Positions 37,513 to 45,239 of a stretch of DNA of 46,690 bases are shown here, one piece after another. Source of the DNA: Prevotella sp. UBA4268 (GTDB lineage: Bacteria; Bacteroidota; Bacteroidia; Bacteroidales; Bacteroidaceae); NCBI GenBank assembly GCA_002395135.1, contig DGWC01000013.1, positions 88,410-135,099 on the forward strand, written 5' to 3'. Position 1 is the first letter of the stretch. The number at the start of each line of letters is the position of its first letter. The translations under genes were made by a program, and so were the position numbers. The notes under the pieces are model-generated. The model was given only the letters and a program-made list of their open reading frames with translations. It was not told where the DNA came from and made no database searches.

Positions 37513-38181
37513 TTATGCTCTGGCCTTAGCCACATAGCCTAATGCTTCAATACATTTGTCTGTAACATATTTCCAGTCGCCTGCGGCAACCTTGTCTTTC
37601 GGGAATAACTTGGAGCCCATTCCCACGCAGAATACCCCTGCTTTGAACCAGCCTTTCAGGTTTTCCTCTTCAGGAGCAACACCGCCGGTTACCATGATTT
37701 TCGACCATGGCATTGGGGCTTTAAGGCCTTTTACCATGTTAGGACCTACAACATCGCCGGGGAATACCTTGGTAAGGTCGCAGCCAAGTTCCTGTGCCTT
37801 GCCAATCTCTGATACGGTCATGCATCCAGGGCAATAGGGAATCAGACGACGGTTGCATACGGGGGCTATGTCTGGATTGAACAGCGGGCCTACCACGAAG
37901 TTTGCACCTAACTGGATATACAGTGATGCTGTGGGTGCATCAACTACAGAACCAATGCCCAAAGCGAGTTCCGGACATTCCTTGTCGGCCCATTTCACCA
38001 ACTCGCCAAATATTTCATGTGCAAAATCACCGCGGTTGGTGAACTCGAAAGCGCGTACACCGCCTTCGTAGCAAGCCTTAACCACATTCTTGCAAACTTC
38101 AAGATCCTTGTGATAGAAAACAGGAACCATTCCGGTATCACCGATCTTTTTCAATACATTAATTTTATCGAACTTTGCCAT
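37513..38181 (-). CDS. eda: KDPG / KHG aldolase
   Basis: A 222-residue cytoplasmic class I aldolase that splits 2-keto-3-deoxy-6-phosphogluconate into pyruvate and glyceraldehyde-3-phosphate. The Schiff-base lysine is Lys138 in DLTKVFPGD and the catalytic Glu is Glu46 in FEFTNRG. The VTGGV segment forms part of the phosphate site. Length is near the usual 213 residues. It follows kdgK by 44 bases, and its product completes the hexuronate route begun by uxaA and kdgK. The kinase gene that follows begins after only 15 bases with no terminator between. Confidence 0.96.
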   Translation of the reverse strand: MAKFDKINVLKKIGDTGMVPVFYHKDLEVCKNVVKACYEGGVRAFEFTNRGDFAHEIFGELVKWADKECPELALGIGSVVDAPTASLYIQLGANFVVGPLFNPDIAPVCNRRLIPYCPGCMTVSEIGKAQELGCDLTKVFPGDVVGPNMVKGLKAPMPWSKIMVTGGVAPEEENLKGWFKAGVFCVGMGSKLFPKDKVAAGDWKYVTDKCIEALGYVAKARA

Positions 38182-38225
38182 TTCTATTCTTTTTCGATTG
38201 TAATCGTTATTTAATTGATGGGGTT

Positions 38226-39248
38226 TTAACGCTGAACGCGTCCATTAGCATTGCCACCTGCGAGGCTTTCAACCTCATCGACAGACACCAAGTTGAAGTC
38301 TCCATTGATGGTATGCTTCAGTGCAGAAGCAGCAACGGCAAACTCAAGAGCCTCTCCCTGTGTGGCTTTTGTCAGCAGACCATGAATCAAACCGCCTGAG
38401 AAAGAATCGCCGCCACCAACGCGGTCGATAATGGGATTAATCTCATAACGCTTGCTCTGATAGAACTCTTCACCGTTATAGATAAGAGCCTTCCAGCCGT
38501 TGAATGTGGCAGAGAAACTCTCGCGAAGTGTGGAAACAACATATTTGAATCCGAATTTCTCCTTCATCTGCCTGAATATCTTCTCATATCCACTTGCATC
38601 GGTTTTGCCGCCTTCCACATCTGCATCGGGTTTGAAACCAAGGCAAAGTTCTGCGTCTTCTTCATTACCAATGCACACGTCAACATATTTCATCAATGGG
38701 CGCATGATGGAAATGGCTTTCTCTGAAGTCCAGAGTTTTTTACGGAAATTGAGATCCACCGAAACGGTAACGCCGTGACGCTTTGCTGCCTCGCATGCCA
38801 GTTTGGTAAGTTCTGCTGCTTTGTCAGAAATAGCAGGTGTGATGCCACTCCAATGGAACCATTGTGCACCTTCCATCACTGCATCAAAGTCGAAATCGCT
38901 GGGATCGGCTTCTGCAATTGAACTGTGGGCACGGTCATAGATAACCTTTGAAGGACGCATACTTGCGCCTGTTTCTGCGTAATACAATCCTACGCGGTCG
39001 CCGCCGCGAGCAATAAACTGCGTATTCACACCATAGCGGCGCAATGCATTTACTGCAATCTGACCGATTTCATGCTTTGGCAGTTTTGATACGAAATATG
39101 CATCGTGGCCATAGTTGGCTACACTAACAGCCACATTGGCCTCTCCTCCGCCGGGAATAATGCGGAATGACTCACTTTGGATGAAACGGTCGTTACCTTG
39201 CGGTGACAGACGGAGCATGATTTCTCCTAATGTTACGATTTTAGCCAT
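38226..39248 (-). CDS. kdgK: 2-dehydro-3-deoxygluconokinase (PfkB family)
   Basis: A 340-residue ribokinase-family enzyme that phosphorylates 2-keto-3-deoxygluconate to KDPG, the substrate of Eda. N-terminal GEIMLRLSP and [17 protein letters not shown] are the PfkB substrate-side motifs. The C-terminal PfkB signature reads [16 protein letters not shown] with the catalytic base Asp281. The usual GAGD is GGGD here, as in other KdgK proteins. It is the first gene of the kdgK-eda run, divergent from the LacI-type gene, with a probable operator at 39295-39308. Confidence 0.95.
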   Translation of the reverse strand: MAKIVTLGEIMLRLSPQGNDRFIQSESFRIIPGGGEANVAVSVANYGHDAYFVSKLPKHEIGQIAVNALRRYGVNTQFIARGGDRVGLYYAETGASMRPSKVIYDRAHSSIAEADPSDFDFDAVMEGAQWFHWSGITPAISDKAAELTKLACEAAKRHGVTVSVDLNFRKKLWTSEKAISIMRPLMKYVDVCIGNEEDAELCLGFKPDADVEGGKTDASGYEKIFRQMKEKFGFKYVVSTLRESFSATFNGWKALIYNGEEFYQSKRYEINPIIDRVGGGDSFSGGLIHGLLTKATQGEALEFAVAASALKHTINGDFNLVSVDEVESLAGGNANGRVQR

Positions 39249-39294
39249 AATTGCTTTTCTTAAATTTTTGTTTATAGATTAATTCGTTTGTTTC

Positions 39295-39308
39295 TGTTTG
39301 CGAGCACA
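39295..39308. promoter_or_regulatory. Probable LacI-type operator at the kdgK promoter
   Basis: TGTTTGCGAGCACA is an imperfect palindrome around a central CG, the form expected for LacI-family repressors. It lies 19-32 bases downstream of the minus-strand -7 box and matches the second site (39436-39451, read in reverse) through the nine bases GCGAGCACA. Confidence 0.7.
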
Positions 39309-39326
39309 TATGCTCTCATTCTGGTG

Positions 39327-39334
39327 CAAATTTA
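39327..39334 (-). promoter_or_regulatory. -7 promoter box of kdgK-eda
   Basis: CAAATTTA on the plus strand is TAAATTTG on the minus strand, fitting TAnnTTTG. No -33 TTTG at standard spacing. Confidence 0.5.
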
Positions 39335-39408
39335 CAAATAAAAAATATAAATAATGCATTTTTGATAAAAAAAGTTGCTGTGTATTCACACAATTCAACT
39401 TTTATTAC

Positions 39409-39416
39409 TATTTTTG
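39409..39416 (+). promoter_or_regulatory. -7 promoter box of the LacI-family gene
   Basis: TATTTTTG fits TAnnTTTG and lies 61 bases upstream of the ATG. A standard -33 element is not visible. Confidence 0.55.
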
Positions 39417-39435
39417 CATCGAAATTAACTGCATC

Positions 39436-39451
39436 TGTGCTCGCGAACACA
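39436..39451. promoter_or_regulatory. Probable LacI-type operator at the repressor's own promoter
   Basis: TGTGCTCGCGAACACA is a 16-base palindrome with one mismatched pair and the centre TCGCGA. It lies 20-35 bases downstream of the plus-strand -7 box, mirror-image to the other site, which fits autoregulation. Confidence 0.72.
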
Positions 39452-39477
39452 ATGCAAACAACATTTTTTTCATTTCA

Positions 39478-40542
39478 ATGGCACCAAAAGTAAGAATCAA
39501 GGATATTGCAGAGAAGTCGGGCGTTTCTGTGGGAACAGTAGACAGAATACTCCATAATCGTCCAAATGTATCTAAGTCTGCGCGCGAAAAGGTTGAACGC
39601 GTGTTAAAAGAGATTAACTATCGTCCCAATATGTATGCCAGTGCTCTGGCATATAACAAGTCTTACACATTTCATGTTTTGATACCAAAGCATGAGAGCG
39701 AGGCTTATTGGGAAGAAATAGAGGAAGGAGCAATGGAGGCCTGCGATGTCAGAAGAGACTTTCACATAGATGTGAAGATGGGCTATTATGAGCGATTCAA
39801 CAAAAAGGAGTTTGAGGAAGTCTTCGAAAATATCATCTCTTCTGGTACCAACGGTGTGGTTGTCGTGCCAAGTGATTTGGATATCACTAAGAAATACACC
39901 GATCAACTGCATGAACTGAACATTCCTTTTATATTATTAGACTCCTATTTGCCGGATTTGCATCCTCTTTCTTTTTATGGACAGGACTCTCTCAGCAGCG
40001 GCTATTTTGCAGCAAAAATGCTGATGCTGATTGCTCATGAAGAGAAGAACATCATGTTGATGAAACTGACAAAGAACGGGAAGGTGGCAAGTAAGCAGCA
40101 AGACAACCGTGAAGTTGGTTTCCGGCATTACATGAAGGAGCATTTCCCCCACATCAATATCGTAGAACTGGATATGCCGCTTGACAAGGAGAAAGCCTTC
40201 TATGATGAACAACTCGAGGCGTTTTTTGAGAAGAATCCAGATGTACACCATTGTATTACAATGTGTTCGAAAGCACATATTGTTGGAGATTTCCTATTAA
40301 GAACGAACAGACGTGATGTTCAGATTATGGGCTACGACATGGTTGGCAAGAATGCATTCTGCTTGAAACAGGGTTCCATATCGTTCCTGATAGCACAGCA
40401 TGCATTCATGCAGGGATACAATTGTGTAGATACTTTGTTCAAAGCAATTGTCTTGAAGCAGAAGGTAGACCCCGTGAACTATATGCCCATAGAACTGCTC
40501 ACAAAAGAGAATGTGAATTTCTATCGAAGAAGGCAGTTGTAG
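39478..40542 (+). CDS. LacI-family transcriptional regulator of the hexuronate genes
   Basis: A 354-residue regulator. Residues 5-50 (RIKDIAEKSGVSVGTVDRIL, then VSKSAREKVERVLKEINYRPN) are a LacI helix-turn-helix plus hinge helix. The rest is a periplasmic-binding-protein-like effector domain (VVVPSDLDITKKY, FILLDSYLPDL, GQDSLSSGYFAAKML, VQIMGYDMVGKNAF). The likely effector is a pathway sugar acid such as KDG or galacturonate; this is inferred from the neighbours kdgK, eda and uxaA. Probable operators lie in the divergent region between it and kdgK. It has GTVDRIL where most LacI proteins have TVSRVL, a variant seen in the branch whose ligands are bound by a sugar-type domain. Confidence 0.92.
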   Translation: MAPKVRIKDIAEKSGVSVGTVDRILHNRPNVSKSAREKVERVLKEINYRPNMYASALAYNKSYTFHVLIPKHESEAYWEEIEEGAMEACDVRRDFHIDVKMGYYERFNKKEFEEVFENIISSGTNGVVVVPSDLDITKKYTDQLHELNIPFILLDSYLPDLHPLSFYGQDSLSSGYFAAKMLMLIAHEEKNIMLMKLTKNGKVASKQQDNREVGFRHYMKEHFPHINIVELDMPLDKEKAFYDEQLEAFFEKNPDVHHCITMCSKAHIVGDFLLRTNRRDVQIMGYDMVGKNAFCLKQGSISFLIAQHAFMQGYNCVDTLFKAIVLKQKVDPVNYMPIELLTKENVNFYRRRQL

Positions 40543-40578
40543 AAGTATTTCGTATCGACTATAGCGTGCTCTTTATTT

Positions 40579-40660
40579 CGATTAAACAGTACTTTTATTT
40601 TGAATAGACAATACAGGATTTTCCGATTAAACAGTACATGATAATTTGACTAAACAATAT
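40579..40660 (+). repeat. Three direct repeats upstream of uxaA
   Basis: CGATTAAACAGTAC occurs identically at 40579-40592 and 40624-40637, and a diverged copy GACTAAACAATAT at 40648-40660. Starts of the shared core are 45 and 23 bases apart. They sit 21-102 bases before the uxaA ATG and are candidate activator or repressor sites. They do not resemble the kdgK/lacI operators. Confidence 0.65.
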
Positions 40661-40680
40661 ATTATATAAAAACAGAATCT

Positions 40681-42177
40681 ATGAAACAATCAGCATTTAT
40701 TAAAATCAACCCTGCTGATACAGTGGTTGTTTGTCTTCGTCAGATGAGCAAAGGCGAGATTATTGATATTGACAACAAGCAAGTTACTCTCTTGCAAGAC
40801 ACCCCGATGGGGCATAAAGTTTTGATTAGTGACACTCCCGCTGGGACAGACATTATTAAATATGGATATCCCATTGGCCATGCCCGTGAAGATTTGAAGG
40901 CTGGACAGTGGGTAAACGAGAACAACTTGAAGACAAATCTTTCTGGAAAACTATCGTATGAATACCATCCTGTAGATGAAAAACTCAGCATTCCCAAGGA
41001 TAATCGAACATTCAATGGCTATGTGAGAAAGAATGGAGAGGTGGGTATTCGCAACGAAGTGTGGATTGTTCCGACCGTTGGCTGTGTAAACGGAATTGCA
41101 GAACGTTTGGCTTCTCAGTTGGAAAAAGAAACTGGGCTCGAAGGAATCGATGCCGTTCATGCATGGCATCATAACTACGGCTGTTCTCAATTGAGCGAAG
41201 ACCATGAGAATACTCGCAAAGTGTTGCGGGATATCGTGCTACATCCTAATGCAGGCGCAGTGTTGGTTCTTTCCTTGGGTTGTGAGAATAACCAGCCCGA
41301 AGACTTCATGGCCATGCTCGGAGACTATGACAAAGAGCGTATCAAGTTGCTCGTCACGCAACGTGTTGAGGGTGACGAGGTGGAAGAAGGCATGCGCATG
41401 TTGCGCGAACTCTACCAGATTGCCAAGACCGACCGTCGCCAGCCATGTCCGTTGAGTGAGTTGCGCGTTGGATTGAAGTGTGGCGGTAGTGATGGATTCA
41501 GTGGTATCACAGCCAATCCTCTTGTTGGAGAATTCTCTGATTTCCTTGTGGCACAGGGTGGAACCAGTATTCTGACAGAGGTTCCAGAGATGTTTGGTGC
41601 CGAGACTATATTGATGAACCGTTGTGAAACCCCTGCCCTGTTTGATCAGACAGTAAAACTTATCAATGATTTCAAGGAGTATTTCCTTAGTCACGGCGAA
41701 CCTGTTGGAGAGAACCCGTCACCAGGAAACAAGGCTGGAGGTATCTCAACCCTCGAAGACAAAGCCTTGGGATGCACGCAGAAGTGCGGTCGTGCTCCTG
41801 TCAGTGGTGTTCTCGGTTATGGCGATCGCTTACAAGTAAAAGGCTTGAACCTGCTTTCTGCTCCCGGCAATGATTTGGTGGCCAGCACTGCTTTGGCATC
41901 GTCAGGTTGTCAGATTGTACTCTTCACCACCGGCCGAGGCACTCCATTCGGTACATTCATTCCAACTATGAAGATTTCCACGAACAGCAATCTGTATAAG
42001 AACAAGCCCAACTGGATTGACTTTAATGCAGGAGAACTTGTTGAAGGAAAGCCCATGAAAGAAGTTCTTGATAAGTTTATCGACAAAATCATTGCTGTGG
42101 CCAATGGTGAAAAAGCCAAGAATGAGGAGAATGGATATCGTGAGATTTCTATTTTCAAAAATGGTGTAACACTTTGA
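40681..42177 (+). CDS. uxaA: Altronate dehydratase
   Basis: A 498-residue cytoplasmic enzyme that dehydrates D-altronate to 2-keto-3-deoxygluconate. The N-terminal SAF-like domain (about 1-95) contains INPADTVVVCLR and GYPIGHAREDLKAGQWV. The catalytic part follows with GYVRKNGEVGIRNEVWIVPTVGCVN, HNYGCSQL, LGCENNQPE, LKCGGSDGFSGITANPLVG and GRGTPFG, with many conserved Cys/Asp residues suitable for metal binding. It is full length, with both UxaA parts fused as in E. coli. Its product feeds KdgK and Eda encoded just upstream on the other strand. Uronate isomerase (uxaC) and altronate oxidoreductase (uxaB) are not in the window. Confidence 0.95.
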   Translation: MKQSAFIKINPADTVVVCLRQMSKGEIIDIDNKQVTLLQDTPMGHKVLISDTPAGTDIIKYGYPIGHAREDLKAGQWVNENNLKTNLSGKLSYEYHPVDEKLSIPKDNRTFNGYVRKNGEVGIRNEVWIVPTVGCVNGIAERLASQLEKETGLEGIDAVHAWHHNYGCSQLSEDHENTRKVLRDIVLHPNAGAVLVLSLGCENNQPEDFMAMLGDYDKERIKLLVTQRVEGDEVEEGMRMLRELYQIAKTDRRQPCPLSELRVGLKCGGSDGFSGITANPLVGEFSDFLVAQGGTSILTEVPEMFGAETILMNRCETPALFDQTVKLINDFKEYFLSHGEPVGENPSPGNKAGGISTLEDKALGCTQKCGRAPVSGVLGYGDRLQVKGLNLLSAPGNDLVASTALASSGCQIVLFTTGRGTPFGTFIPTMKISTNSNLYKNKPNWIDFNAGELVEGKPMKEVLDKFIDKIIAVANGEKAKNEENGYREISIFKNGVTL

Positions 42178-42196
42178 TATATAAAATATTATAAAC

Positions 42197-42264
42197 AAAC
42201 GGCATGCGGTTCTCCTTTAGGTTTGTTCTTCCGACAGCCTTAAAAAGCCAACCGTATGTCGTTT
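42197..42264 (+). repeat. Long-loop hairpin between uxaA and the antiporter gene
   Basis: AAACGGCATGCGGTT (42197-42211) pairs with AACCGTATGTCGTTT (42250-42264) over 15 positions, 13 standard pairs plus two G-U pairs in RNA. The loop is 38 bases and contains a TAGGTTTG (42218-42225) that fits the -7 consensus. It has no T-tract, so it may reduce read-through or protect the uxaA message. Confidence 0.55.
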
Positions 42265-42283
42265 ATATACATATTAAATCTGT

Positions 42284-43567
42284 ATGACCAATCGGAAAGG
42301 ATTACTCGCCCTATCGCCATTATTGGTTTTTATCGCGCTTTATCTTGTCACATCAATCATAGCACGTGACTTTTATAAGGTGCCGATAACTGTTGCTTTT
42401 ATGCTGGCAAGTATCTTCGCCATTGCGACTACAGGTAGTCATTCTTTGCAAAAGAGAATTGAGGTGTATAGCAAAGGGGCTGGCACAGGCAACATGATGA
42501 TTATGCTGTGGATATTTGTGATGGCTGGTGCCTTTGCCAATTCAGCCAAGGCAATGGGATGTATTGATTCCACGGTGAACCTCACATTAAGTTTGTTGCC
42601 TGGCAATATGTTGCTCGCCGGTTTGTTCTTGGCAGCCTGCTTTATATCTCTTTCCATAGGAACCAGTGTCGGAACCATTGTCGCACTTACACCTATTGCT
42701 GCCGGAATAGCAGATTCCACAGGAACAAGTCTTCCCATGATGACCGGCATTGTTGTGGGCGGCTCTTTTTTCGGTGATAATCTGTCTTTTATTTCTGATA
42801 CTACCATCGTTGCAACAAGTACGCAGGGATGCAAAATGAGCGATAAATTCAGGGTTAATTCGTTTATTGTCATGCCTGCAGCCTTGCTGATATTGATAGC
42901 CTATTTGTTCTTAGGAGCAAATGTTCATTCACCTACCGACATTCCCCATGTAGAGTATATCAAGGTCATACCCTATCTTGCCGTCCTCGTGTCGGCAGTT
43001 TTTGGCATGAACGTAATGGCCGTGCTCACGTTGGGAATCTTCCTGACGGGCATCATTGGTATATATAACGGCACATACGATCTGTATGGTTGGTTTGGTT
43101 CAATGGGGCAAGGCATCATAGGCATGGGTGAATTGATTATTATTACGATGATGGCAGGTGGCCTGCTCGAGATTGTCCGCCTGAATGGGGGAATAGATTT
43201 CGTCATCCAGAAACTATCAGCAAGAATCAGTAGCAAGCGGGGCGCAGAATTCTCTATTGCCGCTCTTGTCTGTGTGACGGATATCTGCACGGCCAACAAT
43301 ACTGTCGCCATCCTCACGGTTGGTGGAATAGCCAAGCAGATTGGCGACAAGTTTGGCGTGGATAATCGCAAGTGCGCCAGCATACTTGATACGTTTTCCT
43401 GCTGTATGCAAGGCGTTATCCCATACGGTGCGCAGTTGTTGATGGCTGCCGGTTTGGCCAGCATCAGTCCCGTGGAGATTATCCCTTTCTTGTATTATCC
43501 TATGTTGCTCGGCATAGCGGCATTGCTTTCCATTGTGTTTAAATATCCAAGAAGATACAGTCGATGA
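42284..43567 (+). CDS. NhaC-family Na+/H+ antiporter
   Basis: A 427-residue inner-membrane protein with about 11-12 hydrophobic segments. The NhaC-type motifs are visible: SIGTSVGTIVALTPIA, MTGIVVGGSFFGDNLSFISDTTIVAT, VTDICTANNTVAILTVGGIAK and DTFSCCMQGVIPYGAQLLMA. These acidic and Ser/Thr-rich segments are shared by NhaC and related organic-acid exchangers. Position right after uxaA suggests coupling of ion or acid exchange with uronate catabolism, but this is inference. Its stop overlaps the next gene in an ATGA junction. Confidence 0.88.
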   Translation: MTNRKGLLALSPLLVFIALYLVTSIIARDFYKVPITVAFMLASIFAIATTGSHSLQKRIEVYSKGAGTGNMMIMLWIFVMAGAFANSAKAMGCIDSTVNLTLSLLPGNMLLAGLFLAACFISLSIGTSVGTIVALTPIAAGIADSTGTSLPMMTGIVVGGSFFGDNLSFISDTTIVATSTQGCKMSDKFRVNSFIVMPAALLILIAYLFLGANVHSPTDIPHVEYIKVIPYLAVLVSAVFGMNVMAVLTLGIFLTGIIGIYNGTYDLYGWFGSMGQGIIGMGELIIITMMAGGLLEIVRLNGGIDFVIQKLSARISSKRGAEFSIAALVCVTDICTANNTVAILTVGGIAKQIGDKFGVDNRKCASILDTFSCCMQGVIPYGAQLLMAAGLASISPVEIIPFLYYPMLLGIAALLSIVFKYPRRYSR

Positions 43568-44397
43568 TAAACAATATAATCAACAACAACCTATTCCGGT
43601 TGTTAAGGTCAGGTGTTTTTAATGAAGAAGAATTGGTGGAACCGATGTCTGCTTTCAAATGGAAACGACTGTTGCAGATAGCGGAAGCCCACGGAGTTAC
43701 AGATTATGTGCGCATAGGGCTGCTTCGTCACAAGACCGATCCTAATCTTGACTTTGGTTATCAGGTGTTTGAAGATGTGCTGAAAAACGGAAGTGCGAAT
43801 GAGGAATGCGTGCTTCCCCCGCTGCCTCGCTATGATGAGCAGCCAAGAATGATGAATTTCTTTTTCAACTATAGGCTGAAGAGAATTATAAAGGAAGAGA
43901 GCAACAATCCGGATATCACCCCAGAAACCATGGAACTGCTCTTTCTGATTATCCGAAATGCCAATCAGACCCTTAACCGGGGAGTATATCTCAGAGGAAT
44001 CGTGGAACTTGGAAGGTTTCTTCGCGATAAGGGAAACCACGTTGATTTCGTATCGTTGGAATCGTCTCTCAGAAAACTGGGGCTGCTGAAAATGGCAAGT
44101 CTGCACGGCAGTATATTGACATCTTTCTTTCATTTCGATCCCAATGAAATCCCTTATATGCTGAAAGAAGACGCGGCTGCACCAACCATTACGCAGCGGT
44201 CGCTCAATAACACGGCTACAGACACTGCAGAAAACTGGCATTTTCGTATGAGAACCAATGGAATGGTGGAAAACAACAGCAAGGTGTTTCGTAGAAATCT
44301 GAGGCGAAGCATGCGATACATACGCTATAATCCACTTGAAACCACCAGCAATTTCCTGGCAAATTTCGCAAAGAGTTTGTCCGAGATAGAAGAATAA
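43564..44397 (+). CDS. Uncharacterised 277-residue cytoplasmic protein
   Basis: I do not recognise this protein with certainty. Its start overlaps the antiporter stop by 4 bases (ATGA), so it is translated with it. The N-terminus (LFRLLRSGVFNEEELVEPMSAFKWKRLLQIAEAHGVTDYVRIGLL) faintly resembles the start of the Bacteroidota NTP_transf_5 family of putative nucleotidyltransferases. No nucleotidyltransferase motif with paired Asp is visible afterwards, so such activity is unlikely. It is mostly helical, with no signal peptide or membrane segment. The C-terminal part is basic (FRRNLRRSMRYIRYNP). Confidence 0.6.
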   Translation: MINNIINNNLFRLLRSGVFNEEELVEPMSAFKWKRLLQIAEAHGVTDYVRIGLLRHKTDPNLDFGYQVFEDVLKNGSANEECVLPPLPRYDEQPRMMNFFFNYRLKRIIKEESNNPDITPETMELLFLIIRNANQTLNRGVYLRGIVELGRFLRDKGNHVDFVSLESSLRKLGLLKMASLHGSILTSFFHFDPNEIPYMLKEDAAAPTITQRSLNNTATDTAENWHFRMRTNGMVENNSKVFRRNLRRSMRYIRYNPLETTSNFLANFAKSLSEIEE

Positions 44398-44416
44398 TTA
44401 AAGAAATATAATTTAT

Positions 44417-44447
44417 TTTGCATTCCGCTCTTTTTGACATAACTTTG
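44417..44447 (+). promoter_or_regulatory. Promoter of the GH25 gene
   Basis: TTTG (44417-44420) and TAACTTTG (44440-44447), 19 bases apart, directly before the ATG at 44456. The message would have almost no leader. Confidence 0.8.
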
Positions 44448-44455
44448 CATGTAAT

Positions 44456-45154
44456 ATGAAAAAAGTACTATCTATTGTTATCAATATAATAGCCTTTACC
44501 ACCATTGTGCATGCTCAAGAGAGTTATGTTCAGTGCGAAGATACTTGTGCACATATACATGGCATTGACTTGAGCCATTACCAAGGGAGCGTTTTCTGGG
44601 AAACGGTTGGTGAAAACAGCAAGATGGCGTATGTTTACCTGAAGGCAACAGAAGGCGGAGACAGAATTGACGACACATACGAAAAGAATATTGAGTTGGC
44701 GCATCGTTACGGGCTGAAAGTGGGAAGTTATCATTTCTTCCGCCCCAAATCAGAACTCCGCAAGCAATTGGAGAATTTCAAAACACAATGTAGGCCTGGT
44801 GATCAGGACTTGATTCCCATGATTGATGTCGAATCTACAGGTGGTTTGGCGGTAGATGTGTTCTGCGATTCGCTTTTCACCTTCCTAAAACTGGTGGAAG
44901 AAGCCTACAAGCAGAAACCGCTTGTATATACAGGACGGAATTTCTACAACAAATACCTACAGAGAAAGATTGACGACTACCCGCTCATGGTGGCCATGTA
45001 TTCCACGGAACCGCCTGTACTCGCCGATGATCGCGACTATCTCATTTGGCAGTATACGGCGAAAGGCCGGATTAATGGTATCAACACTTATGTTGATAAA
45101 AGCCGGTTCATGGGGCGGCATAGCATGCGCGAGATACGTTTCCGTCATCGATAG
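44456..45154 (+). CDS. Secreted GH25 muramidase (lysozyme family)
   Basis: A 232-residue exported glycoside hydrolase. Residues 1-20 are a signal peptide (MKKVLSIVINIIAFTTIVHA). The single GH25 domain begins IHGIDLSHYQG (Asp38) and has the catalytic acidic pair Asp124/Glu126 in LIPMIDVES. YLKATEGG and GSYHFFRP are further family motifs, and LIWQYTAKGRINGI is the usual final strand. GH25 enzymes cleave the MurNAc-GlcNAc bond of peptidoglycan. There is no cell-wall binding domain. Use in own wall turnover or against rivals cannot be told from sequence. Confidence 0.92.
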   Translation: MKKVLSIVINIIAFTTIVHAQESYVQCEDTCAHIHGIDLSHYQGSVFWETVGENSKMAYVYLKATEGGDRIDDTYEKNIELAHRYGLKVGSYHFFRPKSELRKQLENFKTQCRPGDQDLIPMIDVESTGGLAVDVFCDSLFTFLKLVEEAYKQKPLVYTGRNFYNKYLQRKIDDYPLMVAMYSTEPPVLADDRDYLIWQYTAKGRINGINTYVDKSRFMGRHSMREIRFRHR

Positions 45155-45239
45155 TGTCTCGAAATGCAGATCGTGCATAACCGAAGGGTCACATACACAT
45201 TATATATAATAATAAAAGAGTAACTAACGAACATCAGAT

